Shown here: piece after piece, positions 48,054 through 59,988 of the stretch
Numbering within the stretch: the stretch's first letter is position 1
How the letters are laid out: each line of letters begins with the position of its first letter
Origin: Streptantibioticus parmotrematis
GTDB taxonomy: Bacteria > Actinomycetota > Actinomycetes > Streptomycetales > Streptomycetaceae
Reading direction: 5' to 3'
Assembly (NCBI RefSeq): GCF_019890615.1
Contig: NZ_JAINVZ010000026.1
Location: forward strand, 1 to 64,000
Length of the DNA stretch: 64,000 bases
Notes under the pieces: generated by a model
The model's input: the letters and a program-made list of their open reading frames with translations, nothing else
The model's database searches: none
Told to the model about the DNA's origin: nothing
Position numbers and translations under genes: made by a program

Positions 48054-51000
48054 GTGGAACTCCAGCTCAGCGTCATCGACCCGGTCCAAGACGGCCGCGC
48101 CGACGTGCTGGTCGACGCGGACCCGGCGGCACCGGTGGGCGCGCTCGCCGTCGAGATCGCCCGGCAGCTCGGCCGGCCCGACGACGGCCAGGGCCCGCCC
48201 GGACTGCACGTGGGCGGCTTCCGCCTGGACCCCGAAGTGAGCCTGGACGCCTCCCCGCTGCGCGACGGCGCCCTGGTCTCGCTGGCCGCGCCGGTCGCCT
48301 GCCCGACGCCGGACGCGCAGGGCACCGTCGAGGTGCGCGTGGTGGGCGGGCCCGACGCGGGCGGCGTGCACCGGCTGGGCCCCGGCGTCGCCGTGGTGGG
48401 CAGCGGCGCGGACGCCTGGATACGGCTGGCCGACCCCACGCTGCCGCACGCCGCCATCGAGGTGGACGTCGCCATCGACGGCACGGTGACCGTCCACCCC
48501 TCCTACGGCAGCACCGCCACGCTGGACGGCGAGGCGCTGACCGGGCCGAAGCCGTGGCGCAGGCGCAGCGTGGTGGCCGTCGGCCAGAGCCTGCTGGAGC
48601 TGGCGCACCCCACGTTCCCCGACGCCGCGCTCAAGCCCTCCGAGGACGGCACCGGCCTCGACTACAACCGGCCGCCGCGCATCACCCCGCCGCCGCGCCC
48701 CACCAAGTTCAACCTGCCCTCGCGGCCCAAGCAGAGCGAGGCACGGCCGCTGCCGTGGGTGATGGCGGGCATCCCGCTGGTCGGCTCGGTCGCCATGGCG
48801 ACGATGATGCACCAGCCCTCGTACCTGTTCATGGCGGTGCTCAGCCCGCTGACGATGGTCGGCAACTACGTCAACGACCGCAAGCAGGGCAAGAAGTCGT
48901 TCCGCCAGACGCTCGCGGACTACGAGAAGCAGAAGGACTCCATCGAGCGGCAGGCCCGCAAGGCCGCCGCCGCCGAGACCGGCGCCCGCCGCGACGGCGC
49001 GCCCGACCCGGCCGAGGTGCAGGTCACCGCGACCGGCCCGGGCCAGCGGCTGTGGGAGCGGCGCCGCGCCGACTTCGACTACGGCCATCTGCGGGTCGGC
49101 ACCGGCACGTTGCCCTCCGAGGTCGAGGTCTCCGACCCGATGCAGGAGGAGCACAAGCGCACCGCGCCGCGCAAGCTGCTGGACGTGCCGGTGACCGTGC
49201 CGCTCCAGGAGCACGGGGTGCTGGGCATCGCCGGGCGCGGGGAGATGCCGCGTGCCATCGGCCGCTGGCTGGTCGCGCAGGCCGCCGTGCTGCACTCCCC
49301 CGCCGACCTCCAGGTCTGCGTGCTGACCGACCCCAGCGGCCGGGCGAGCTGGGAGTGGGTGCGCTGGCTGCCGCACGCCCGCGCCCGCGACGGGCAGTCG
49401 GCGATCTCGCTGATCGGCACCGACTCCGACTCGGTGGCCCGCCGCATCTCCGAACTGCTGACCCAGGTCACCGCCCGCCAGGAGGCCGCGCGCGACGCGG
49501 GCCTGGCCGCCAACCAGATGTGGAGCGGGCCGACCACCCTGGTGGTCCTCGACGGCTCGCGGCGGCTGCGCGCCCTGCCGGGCCTCACCCAGATCCTGCG
49601 CGACGGCCCGAAGGTCGGCATCCACCTGGTCTGCCTCGACGCCGACCGGCGGCTGCTGCCGGAGGAGTGCCGGGCGCTGGTCGAGGAGGACTACTACGGG
49701 ATGCTCCAGGTCTCGATGGCCGGTCAGGAGCCGGTCACCGGGGTCCGTCCCGACTGCGTGAGCCCGCAGTGGTGCGAGCAGACCGCCCGCGCGCTCGCCC
49801 CGATCCGTGACATCAGCGGCGACGACGGCGCGGCGCTGCCGGACGCCTGCCGCCTGCTGGACGTCATCGACCTGGAACCGCCCACCGCGCAGGGCATCGT
49901 GGCGCGCTGGGCGACCGGCGGCCGGTCCACCAGCGCGGTGGTCGGCGCGTCCTTCGACGGCGCGTTCGCCATCGACCTGGTGCGCGACGGTCCGCACGGC
50001 CTGGTCGCGGGCACCACCGGTTCCGGCAAGTCGGAGCTGCTCCAGACCATCGTCGCCTCGCTCGCGGTGGCCAACCGGCCGGACGCCATGACGTTCGTGC
50101 TGGTCGACTACAAGGGCGGCTCGGCGTTCAAGGACTGCGTGAAGCTGCCGCACACCGTGGGCATGGTCACCGACCTCGACACCCACCTGGTGGAACGGGC
50201 CCTGGAGTCGCTCGGCGCCGAACTGCGGCGCCGCGAGCACATCCTGGCCGCCGCGGGCACCAAGGACCTGGAGGACTACGTCATCGCGATGCGGTCCAAC
50301 CCGTCGCTGGCGCCGATGCCCCGGCTGCTGATCGTCATCGACGAGTTCGCCTCGATGGCCCGCGAACTCCCCGACTTCGTCACCGGTCTGGTCAACGTGG
50401 CGCAGCGCGGCCGTTCGCTCGGCATCCACCTGATCCTGGCCACCCAGCGGCCCTCCGGCGTGGTCTCGCCGGAGATCCGCGCCAACACCAACCTGCGCAT
50501 CGCGCTGCGGGTCACCGACGCCTCGGAGTCCTCCGACGTCATCGACGCCCCCGACGCCGGGCACATCGCCAAGTCCACGCCGGGCCGCGCCTACGTGCGC
50601 CTGGGCGCCTCGTCGCTGCTGCCGTTCCAGTCCGGCCGGGTGGGCGGCCGCCGCCCCGGCCAGGTCGCCACGAAGGCACCGGCGCCGTTCACCGCGTCCG
50701 TCGGCTGGGAGGCGCTGGGGCGGCCCGCGCCGGAACGCCCCGCGGGCGCCAGGTCCGGCGACGACGACCTGCTGACCGACCTCGCGGTGCTCGTCGACGC
50801 GGTCATCGAGGCCAACGGGCAGCTGGGCCTCCCCGCCCAGCACAGCCCGTGGCTGCCCGCGCTGCCTGAGGCCATGACGCTGGACGACCTGGAGCCGCCG
50901 CGCCGACTGTCGCACGACGGGCTGCTGCCCGCGCCGTACGCGATCGACGACCTGCCCGGCCAGCAGGCCCGCCGCACCTGCGTCATCGACCTGCCGACCT

Positions 51001-52454
51001 TCGGCCACCTGATGATCGCGGGCGCGCCGCGCTCCGGGCGCTCGCAGGCGCTGCGCACCATCGCCGGTTCGCTGGCCCGCGCCAACTCCCCCGCCGACGT
51101 GCACCTCTACGCGCTCGACTGCGGCAACGGCTCGCTGCTGGCGCTCAACTCGCTGCCGCACTGCGGCGCGGTGGTGCGCGCCAACGAGGCGGACCGCGCG
51201 GTGCGGCTGATCGGCAACCTCTCCGCCGAGGTGCAACGGCGCATGGCGCTGCTGGGCGAACGCGGCTTCACCGACGTCAACGAGCAGCGGCTCGGCGTCC
51301 CCGAGCCGGACCGGCTGCCGCACATCGTGCTGTTCCTGGACCGCTGGGAGGGCTTCACGCCTTCGCTGGGCGAGCTGAACGCGGGCGAACTGACGGACGC
51401 GGTCTACCAGTTGATGCGCGAGGGTGCGTCCGTCGGTGTCCACGTGGTGATCTCCGGCGACCGCACGCTGCTGCTGGGCCGGATCTCGACGCTGACCGAG
51501 AACAAGATGGCGTTCCAGCTCAGCGACCCCTCCGACCTGACCCTGATCGGCCTCAACCCCCGCAAGGTGCCGCAGTCCCTGCCGCCGGGCCGGGGCTTCC
51601 GCCAGCAGGGCGCGGTCGAGACGCACGTGGCGATGCTGACGCAGGACCCCTCGGGCCAGGCGCAGGCCGCCGCGCTCGCCACCATCGGGCAGTGGGCCAA
51701 GGGCCGTTGGGCCGACGTGCCGCGCTCCCGGATGCCGTTCCGGGTGGACGTGCTGCCGAACCGGATCTCCTTCGAGGAGGCGTGGGAGCTGCGCGACCCG
51801 GGCGACCGTGCCGTGGCGAGCCCGATGTGGGCGCTCACCGCGGTCGGCGGCGACCAGCTGCTGGCGCTCGGGCCCGATCTGGCCACCGGCAGCCCGGCGT
51901 TCGTCGTCGCGGGCCCGCCGCGCTCCGGCCGCAGCACCGTGCTGCTGACGATGACGCGGTCGCTGCTGTCGGTCGGCACCCAGGTCATCCTGGCCGCCCC
52001 GCGCCGCCAGTCCCCGCTGCGGCGGCTGAAGAACGCGCCGGGCGTCGTCGGCTACTTCACCGGTGAGGACATCTCCTCCGAGGAGCTGCGCGAGGCGCTG
52101 GAGCGGGTGCACGGGCCGGCCGTGCTGCTGGTGGACGACGCGGAACTGCTGCGCAACTGCGAGGCGAACGAGGTGCTGACCTCGCTGGTGCGGCGCTCGG
52201 CCGGCAAGGACGTCGGCGTGGTCATCGCGGGCGACGCGGACGACGTGTGCGGCGGCTTCTCCGGCTGGCAGGTGGAGATGAAGAAGGCCCGGCGCGGTCT
52301 GCTGCTGTCCCCGCAGAACCTCTCGGACGCCGACCTGGTCGGCGTGCGGCTGCAACGCGGCTCGGTCGGCCAGCCGGTGGTCCCGGGCCGCGGCCTGCTC
52401 CACCTCGGCGACGGCGAGGTGCGCACCGTGCAGGTCCCGCTGACGGCGCTGTAG
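48054..52454 (+). CDS. FHA-domain FtsK/SpoIIIE ATPase of type VII secretion type (EssC/EccC-like)
   Basis: 1466 residues from GTG 48054 (GGGGGGAC site). An N-terminal ubiquitin-like/FHA region covers about 1-190, with the FHA strand pattern GVAVVGSGADAWIRLADPTL. Two membrane helices follow (about 233-272). Three FtsK-type ATPase domains are present: the first has canonical Walker A TTGSGKSELL near 655 and Walker B RLLIVIDEFASM near 760. The second (GAPRSGRSQAL near 990) and third (GPPRSGRSTVL near 1287) have Arg in place of the Walker Lys and are likely regulatory. This is the plan of EssC/EccC type VII motors. The neighbouring WXG100 gene supports that role. N-terminal FHA domains are typical of Firmicute EssC rather than of mycobacterial EccC. 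Confidence 0.88.
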   Translation: MELQLSVIDPVQDGRADVLVDADPAAPVGALAVEIARQLGRPDDGQGPPGLHVGGFRLDPEVSLDASPLRDGALVSLAAPVACPTPDAQGTVEVRVVGGPDAGGVHRLGPGVAVVGSGADAWIRLADPTLPHAAIEVDVAIDGTVTVHPSYGSTATLDGEALTGPKPWRRRSVVAVGQSLLELAHPTFPDAALKPSEDGTGLDYNRPPRITPPPRPTKFNLPSRPKQSEARPLPWVMAGIPLVGSVAMATMMHQPSYLFMAVLSPLTMVGNYVNDRKQGKKSFRQTLADYEKQKDSIERQARKAAAAETGARRDGAPDPAEVQVTATGPGQRLWERRRADFDYGHLRVGTGTLPSEVEVSDPMQEEHKRTAPRKLLDVPVTVPLQEHGVLGIAGRGEMPRAIGRWLVAQAAVLHSPADLQVCVLTDPSGRASWEWVRWLPHARARDGQSAISLIGTDSDSVARRISELLTQVTARQEAARDAGLAANQMWSGPTTLVVLDGSRRLRALPGLTQILRDGPKVGIHLVCLDADRRLLPEECRALVEEDYYGMLQVSMAGQEPVTGVRPDCVSPQWCEQTARALAPIRDISGDDGAALPDACRLLDVIDLEPPTAQGIVARWATGGRSTSAVVGASFDGAFAIDLVRDGPHGLVAGTTGSGKSELLQTIVASLAVANRPDAMTFVLVDYKGGSAFKDCVKLPHTVGMVTDLDTHLVERALESLGAELRRREHILAAAGTKDLEDYVIAMRSNPSLAPMPRLLIVIDEFASMARELPDFVTGLVNVAQRGRSLGIHLILATQRPSGVVSPEIRANTNLRIALRVTDASESSDVIDAPDAGHIAKSTPGRAYVRLGASSLLPFQSGRVGGRRPGQVATKAPAPFTASVGWEALGRPAPERPAGARSGDDDLLTDLAVLVDAVIEANGQLGLPAQHSPWLPALPEAMTLDDLEPPRRLSHDGLLPAPYAIDDLPGQQARRTCVIDLPTFGHLMIAGAPRSGRSQALRTIAGSLARANSPADVHLYALDCGNGSLLALNSLPHCGAVVRANEADRAVRLIGNLSAEVQRRMALLGERGFTDVNEQRLGVPEPDRLPHIVLFLDRWEGFTPSLGELNAGELTDAVYQLMREGASVGVHVVISGDRTLLLGRISTLTENKMAFQLSDPSDLTLIGLNPRKVPQSLPPGRGFRQQGAVETHVAMLTQDPSGQAQAAALATIGQWAKGRWADVPRSRMPFRVDVLPNRISFEEAWELRDPGDRAVASPMWALTAVGGDQLLALGPDLATGSPAFVVAGPPRSGRSTVLLTMTRSLLSVGTQVILAAPRRQSPLRRLKNAPGVVGYFTGEDISSEELREALERVHGPAVLLVDDAELLRNCEANEVLTSLVRRSAGKDVGVVIAGDADDVCGGFSGWQVEMKKARRGLLLSPQNLSDADLVGVRLQRGSVGQPVVPGRGLLHLGDGEVRTVQVPLTAL

Positions 52455-52506
52455 CGGACGCGGGGGCGGGCCTGCCGCGGCCCGGCCCGGCCCCGCCCTC
52501 CACGCG

Positions 52507-53725
<1,219 letters not shown>

Positions 53726-53929
53726 ATGGCTACCGGAACCGTGAAGTGGTTCAACGCTGAAAAGGGCTTTGGCTTCATCGCCCAGGACGGCGGGGGCCCC
53801 GACGTCTTCGTCCACTACTCCGCGATCAACGCCGCCGGCTTCCGTTCGCTCGAAGAGAACCAGCAGGTCACCTTCGACGTCACCCAGGGCCCGAAGGGCC
53901 CGCAGGCGGAGAACGTCACCCCGGCCTGA
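53726..53929 (+). CDS. Cold-shock protein (CspA family)
   Basis: 67 residues: a single five-stranded beta-barrel. RNP1 is KGFGFIA, RNP2 is VFVHYSAI, and the N-terminal block [11 protein letters not shown] is identical to the family pattern. It is a cytoplasmic single-stranded nucleic acid chaperone. A strong AAGGAGG site sits eight bases before the ATG. The leader has a terminator-like hairpin and the gene is followed by a 12-bp terminator, so it is monocistronic. Confidence 0.95.
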   Translation: MATGTVKWFNAEKGFGFIAQDGGGPDVFVHYSAINAAGFRSLEENQQVTFDVTQGPKGPQAENVTPA

Positions 53930-54319
53930 GCATTCCGGCCCGCCATGAGGCGGGCAGGGTTGTTGTCGCACGGATAGCAGTACCCAAGGAGCCCCGCGCC
54001 GAGCGCGGGGCTCCTGCCTTTCCGCCGGGGCCTGGCGGCCCCGGGGGCTTGAGGCGAGGCGGGCGCCGCCCGCCGCCCCGGCCCCCGACTCCCGCCGAGT
54101 GCTTCGTGTTCGGCTGCCGCGGAGCCGTCCCCCGCACCCCGGCAGGAGCCACCAGGACCAGCGAGCCCAGCGAAGCGTGAGCCACCAGGCTCGCCGATCG
54201 CCTCCCGGGCTCGGGCCGCCGGGCGGCCCTTCCGGTTCAGGGGCTGCCGAGCCCGGCGGGCCCTTCCGGCGGGTGCGGGCCGCCGGCCCGCCGAGCCTCG
54301 CCCGGGTCCCGGCGGCCCG
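53930..54319. other. 390-base region after the cold-shock gene
   Basis: Contains the terminator at 53987-54015, a smaller CCCGCC/GGCGGG hairpin near 53941-53955, and several GC inverted repeats (for example around 54205-54305). No gene has convincing family features in either direction; the open frames are Pro/Gly/Arg-rich by-products of GC content. The stop of the acyl-CoA ligase on the other strand bounds it. Confidence 0.5.
53987..54015 (+). terminator. Terminator of the cold-shock gene
   Basis: AGGAGCCCCGCG (53987-53998) and its complement CGCGGGGCTCCT (54004-54015) form a perfect 12-bp stem with loop CCGAG, 58 bases after the cold-shock stop codon. Confidence 0.8.
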
Positions 54320-56209
<1,890 letters not shown>

Positions 56210-56421
56210 CGGCGGCTCCCGTGGGGCTCGGCGACGCGGGAGGGACCGCCCGGTGCGGCCCGTCGCCCGGCGTCCCGTTTACCGCCGGTAACTTACTGCG
56301 GAGTAGGTCGCTCGCCAAGAGGCGCGGCGCGAACTTTCACCCGGCCCCCACGAACCCCGCCCCGCACCGACCCGGCGTGGCGGCGGCCCGCCCCACGAAC
56401 CCCGCCGGGGTCCGCGCCGGC

Positions 56422-56736
56422 TCAGGCGCTCTGCGCGCGGGCCGCGTCGTCCGCCTCGTCCTCGTCGGCCGCCTTCGCCTGGTACGCGGCACGGGACCGC
56501 TCGACGCGGTCCGAGATCTGCACCGACGCCCGGTCGCGGGCGCCGCGCAGCAGCACGTAGCTCAGCGGCGCGGAGACCACCAGGGCCAGCAGCAGCACCC
56601 ACAGCAGATTGGACTTGCCCAGACCGGCCGGGAGGATGTGCAGGTAGACCAGGCCCCAGATCACGCCGAAGCTGACCACGAACAGGCCGGCCCGCAGCGC
56701 GGTGTAGCGGAGCATGGCACTCGGCTTCCAGCTCAC
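56422..56736 (-). CDS. Small DUF4229-like membrane protein
   Basis: 104 residues from GTG 56736. There are two hydrophobic helices (ALRAGLFVVSFGVIWGLVYL and LLWVLLLALVVSAPLSYVLL). A C-terminal cytoplasmic tail follows, with RASVQISDRVERSRAAYQAKAADED. This matches the DUF4229 family of actinobacteria, function unknown. A further in-frame start at 56802 would add 22 residues that look non-coding. It runs in the same direction as the acetyltransferase upstream and the acyl-CoA ligase downstream, but spacings of 75 and over 200 bases suggest separate promoters. Confidence 0.72.
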   Translation of the reverse strand: MSWKPSAMLRYTALRAGLFVVSFGVIWGLVYLHILPAGLGKSNLLWVLLLALVVSAPLSYVLLRGARDRASVQISDRVERSRAAYQAKAADEDEADDAARAQSA

Positions 56737-56811
56737 AGCGATTCCACTCTTTCGTTCCGGTATTGGGGGTACGTCACGTAGCCCGTCCAGTGAAGCACGC
56801 ACCCTTACCGA

Positions 56812-57330
56812 TCACGTCAGGGGGAGCCACATCATGACGTCGTCGCGCTCGTCGCCCGGGGCGACGCGGATCGCGGACGGCACCCGGCCGACCTCCTTGT
56901 ACCCGGCGGCCTCGTAGAACCGCTCCAGGCCGAGCCCGCCCCGGCAGGTCAGCCGCAGCGCCTGAAGCCCCTGGTCGCGGGCGAACTCCCCGGCGGCGCG
57001 CAGCAGGCCGAGACCGAGGCCGCGGCCCTGGAGATCCGGGTCCACCATGACGGTGTAGAGCCAGCCCCAGTGGCCCATCAGACGGTGGGTGTTGAGGCTC
57101 AGGAACGCGGTGGCCACCGGCCGGTCCCCGTCGAAGCCGACGAGCGGCCGGACCCGGCCCTGCGCGATCTGCGGCAGGTACGCCTCCAGCGACGGGCGCA
57201 CGTCCTCCGCGGTCACCGGCGGCACGAACCCGACCGCGCCGCCCGCGTTGCTGACCCGCGCCCACAACGCGACGAGCGCGTCGCACAGCGCGGGGGTGGG
57301 CTCGGGGTCACGACGAAAGGTAAGGGCCAT
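56812..57330 (-). CDS. GNAT-family N-acetyltransferase
   Basis: 172 residues. The acetyl-CoA pyrophosphate loop is QGRGLGLGLLRAAGEFA (R/Q-x-x-G-x-G), preceded by the beta-strand LYTVMVDPD and followed by LERFYEAAGYKEVGRV. A wide family; the substrate could be an amine, peptide or antibiotic. GHWGWLYTVMV is the usual signature before the loop. It is a single gene downstream of mqnE, with a strong hairpin between the two. Confidence 0.85.
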   Translation of the reverse strand: MALTFRRDPEPTPALCDALVALWARVSNAGGAVGFVPPVTAEDVRPSLEAYLPQIAQGRVRPLVGFDGDRPVATAFLSLNTHRLMGHWGWLYTVMVDPDLQGRGLGLGLLRAAGEFARDQGLQALRLTCRGGLGLERFYEAAGYKEVGRVPSAIRVAPGDERDDVMMWLPLT

Positions 57331-57388
57331 ACGGCCCAGGGAAGCATTACGCCTCCGGCGCGGGCAAACCCGTTCCGCACCGTGGACA

Positions 57389-57425
57389 CGACCGCCCGCC
57401 GCGCGGGGCGCGCGGCGGGCGGTCG
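57389..57425 (-). terminator. 15-bp hairpin terminator after mqnE
   Basis: CGACCGCCCGCCGCG (57389-57403) pairs perfectly with 57411-57425 over 15 bp, with a seven-base loop. It is 26 bases past the mqnE stop codon and ends the mqnE transcript. Confidence 0.75.
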
Positions 57426-57450
57426 AAGAGGGAGGCGGGTGCGGGCCGGG

Positions 57451-58614
57451 TCAGAGGCGCATCGCCTGCGGGGTCTCGCGGCGGGCCGGGTCCGGGCCCT
57501 CGTACTCGCGGATGATCTCGTAGCGGGTGTTGCGCTCCATCGGGCGGAAGCCCGCGTCCCGGATCAGGTCCAGGATGTCGTCGCGGGTCAGCTTGTTCGG
57601 CGTGCCGAAGTCGTCCGCGTCGTGGGTGATCTTGTACTCGACCACCGAGCCGTCCATGTCGTCGGCGCCGTGGTTGAGCGCGAGCTGCGCGGTCGACAGC
57701 CCGTGCATCACCCAGAACACCTTCACGTGCGGCACGTTGTCGAACAGCAGCCGCGAGACCGCGAAGGTCTTCAGCGCCTCCGCGCCGGTCGCCATCGTGG
57801 TGCGCGCCTGGAGGGTGTTGCGGACCTTGCCGTCGGCCATGTCCACGAAGTCGTGCTGGTAGCGCAGCGGGATGAAGACCTGGAAGCCGCCGGTCTCGTC
57901 CTGGAGCTCCCGCAGCCGCAGCACGTGGTCCACGCGGTGCCGGGGCTCCTCGATGTGCCCGTACAGCATCGTGCACGGGGTCTTGAGACCCTTCTCGTGC
58001 GCGAGGCGGTGGATGCGGGACCAGTCCTCCCAGTGGGTGCGGTGGTCCACGATGTGCTGCCGGACCTCCCAGTCGAAGATCTCCGCGCCGCCGCCGGTCA
58101 GCGACTCCAGCCCCGCGTCGATCAGCTCGTCCAGGATCTCCGAGGCGGTCAGGCCCGAGATGGTCTCGAAGTGGTGGATCTCGGTCGCGGTGAACGCCTT
58201 CAGCGCCACCTGCGGCAGCGCCTCCTTCAGCGCCCGCAGCGACCGCGGGTAGTACCGCCACGGCAGCGTCGGGTGGAGGCCGTTGACGATGTGCAGCTCG
58301 GTCAGGCTCTCGTTCTCCATCGCCTTCGCCAGCCGCACCGCCTCCTCGATGCGCATGGTGTACGCGTCCTTCTCGCCCGGCTTGCGCTGGAACGAGCAGT
58401 ACGCGCACGACGCGGTGCACACGTTGGTCATGTTGAGGTGGCGGTTGACGTTGAAGTGGACGACGTCGCCGTTCTTCTTCGTGCGCACGTGGTGGGCGAG
58501 GCCGCCCAGCCAGGCCAGGTCGTCGGACTCGTAGAGGGCGATCCCGTCCTCGCGGGTCAGCCGCTCCCCTGCGTAGACCTTCTCCTCCAGCTCGCGCTTG
58601 AGCCCCGCGTCCAT
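57451..58614 (-). CDS. mqnE: Aminofutalosine synthase (radical SAM)
   Basis: 387 residues. Radical-SAM motif CTASCAYC with cysteines 66, 70 and 73. Other MqnE blocks are FNVNRHLNMTNVC, HIVNGLHPTLPWRYYP and LNHGADDMDGSVVEYKI. It joins the enolpyruvyl benzoate made by MqnA to SAM, giving 6-amino-6-deoxyfutalosine. The ATG at 58614 has GGAGGG. It has the same overall plan as MqnC 20 kb away, as expected for related enzymes. An Lrp-type regulator gene lies 56 bases upstream on the same strand and could control it. Confidence 0.93.
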   Translation of the reverse strand: MDAGLKRELEEKVYAGERLTREDGIALYESDDLAWLGGLAHHVRTKKNGDVVHFNVNRHLNMTNVCTASCAYCSFQRKPGEKDAYTMRIEEAVRLAKAMENESLTELHIVNGLHPTLPWRYYPRSLRALKEALPQVALKAFTATEIHHFETISGLTASEILDELIDAGLESLTGGGAEIFDWEVRQHIVDHRTHWEDWSRIHRLAHEKGLKTPCTMLYGHIEEPRHRVDHVLRLRELQDETGGFQVFIPLRYQHDFVDMADGKVRNTLQARTTMATGAEALKTFAVSRLLFDNVPHVKVFWVMHGLSTAQLALNHGADDMDGSVVEYKITHDADDFGTPNKLTRDDILDLIRDAGFRPMERNTRYEIIREYEGPDPARRETPQAMRL

Positions 58615-58670
58615 CCGCCCTCCTTCGTCAACCGGGCCCGCACGGCTTTCGGCGCGGACCCCGACCGAGC

Positions 58671-59132
58671 CTACGCCTGCGGTTCGTCCGGAAGCTCCCC
58701 GACCCGGTTCTCCCACTTGGTGGACAGCACCACGGTGGTCCGGGTGCGTGCCACCCCGCGCAGACCGGACAGTCTGCGGATGGTGTGCTCCAGGCCGTCC
58801 ACGTCGGCGACCCGGACCTTGAGCATGTAGGAGTCGTCACCGGCGATGAACCAGCAGTCCTCGATCTCCTCCAGGTCGTGCATCCGCCGTGCCACGTCCT
58901 CGTGGTCGGCGGCGTCGCTGAGCTGGATGCCGATCAGCGCGGTCGCCCCCAGGCCCAGGGCGGCCGGGGCCACGGTGGCGCGGTAGCCGGTGATCACCCC
59001 GGCCTGCTCCAGGCGGTTGATGCGATCGGTGACGCTCGGGCCGGACAGGCCCACGAGCCTGCCCAGCTCGGCGTAGGAGGCCCTGCCGTTCTCGCGCAGC
59101 GCCTGGATGAGCTGCCTGTCCACCGCGTCCAT
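58671..59132 (-). CDS. Lrp/AsnC-family transcriptional regulator
   Basis: 153 residues. The winged helix has DRQLIQALRENGRASYAELGRLV, then LSGPSVTDRINRLEQAGVI (about 5-60). The RAM ligand domain follows with GIQLSDAADHEDVARRM and WFIAGDDSYMLKVRV. The family responds to amino acids. I chose ATG 59132, which has GGAAGG at a good distance; an in-frame TTG at 59150 is less likely. It precedes mqnE and follows the UbiX/UbiA/UbiD-like trio, so it may regulate menaquinone genes. Confidence 0.88.
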   Translation of the reverse strand: MDAVDRQLIQALRENGRASYAELGRLVGLSGPSVTDRINRLEQAGVITGYRATVAPAALGLGATALIGIQLSDAADHEDVARRMHDLEEIEDCWFIAGDDSYMLKVRVADVDGLEHTIRRLSGLRGVARTRTTVVLSTKWENRVGELPDEPQA

Positions 59133-59198
59133 GTACTCGGGGCCTTCCAATCCTGCTGAAGTCGGGCGGGTTACGGATTGAATCTAAGGCACACGCCG

Positions 59199-59966
59199 TC
59201 AGGTGCTGACATCCGTGCCGCCGCCCAGCGTCCCGGTCCACCGGCGGTACAGCTCGTGCGGCACCCCGGCGGCGTCCAGCGCGCGGCCCGCCACGAAGTC
59301 CACCAGCTGCTGCGCGGTGACGGCGCCGGAGTAGAAGGCGGGGGACGCGGGCAGCACGACCGCGCCCGCCTCGTCGAGGGCGACCAGCTGGCGCAGCACC
59401 GGGCCGCCGAGCGGGGTCTCGCGCACCACGACGACCAGCGGGCGGCGCTCCTTCAGGGTGACGCTCGCGGTGCGCTGGAGCAGGTCCTTCGACAGCCCGA
59501 GCGCGACCCCGGCCACGCACGCCGTGCTCGCCGGGACGATCAGCATGCCCTTGGCCGGGTACGAGCCCGAGGAGGGACCGGCGGCCAGGTCGCCCGCGGG
59601 CCAGTACCGCACCCCGCCGCTTCCGCTCCCGCTCTCGCTTACGCCTTCGCCGAAGCTCCCGTCCGCGTCCTCGTACGCCTTCAGCTCGGCGGCGAACGCC
59701 TCCGGGTCGCCGTCCGCGCCGCGGGCCAGCCAGCGCCGCAGGTCCTCGCGCCAGTGCGCGTCACGGAACGGGCCGCCGGTCTCGTCCAGCAGCGTGAGCC
59801 GGGCCGCGCGGCTGACGACCAGGTCGACCGCCTCGCCCGCGCGCAGCAGGGCGCGCAGCACCGAGGCCGCGTACGGCGTGCCCGACGCGCCGGAGACGCC
59901 GACCACCCAGGGACGCCGCTCGCTCGGGCGGCCGTCGCGGGGGGCGCGGGGCGGGATCGCGTTCAC
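59199..59966 (-). CDS. mqnM: UbiX-like flavin prenyltransferase
   Basis: 255 residues. The FMN-binding opening is VVGVSGASGTPYAASVLRAL and later GMLIVPASTACVAGVALGLSKDLLQRTASVTLKERRPLV, both hallmark UbiX blocks. UbiX makes prenylated FMN for UbiD-type decarboxylases; its partner is two genes upstream. It is longer than the usual ~190-220: an insert of about 45 residues (about 85-130) rich in Gly/Ser/Asp lies before the second half. The GTG at 59966 has only a weak ribosome site. Confidence 0.85.
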   Translation of the reverse strand: MNAIPPRAPRDGRPSERRPWVVGVSGASGTPYAASVLRALLRAGEAVDLVVSRAARLTLLDETGGPFRDAHWREDLRRWLARGADGDPEAFAAELKAYEDADGSFGEGVSESGSGSGGVRYWPAGDLAAGPSSGSYPAKGMLIVPASTACVAGVALGLSKDLLQRTASVTLKERRPLVVVVRETPLGGPVLRQLVALDEAGAVVLPASPAFYSGAVTAQQLVDFVAGRALDAAGVPHELYRRWTGTLGGGTDVST

Positions 59967-59988
59967 GCGTCGAGCCTATCCGGGCGCC

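Noticed and set aside
47826..52403. A 1525-codon open frame on the minus strand opposite the FHA-FtsK gene
   Set aside because: It mirrors the FHA-FtsK gene exactly and is His/Arg/Gly-rich with no domain features; long antisense frames are expected from the codon bias of GC-rich genomes.
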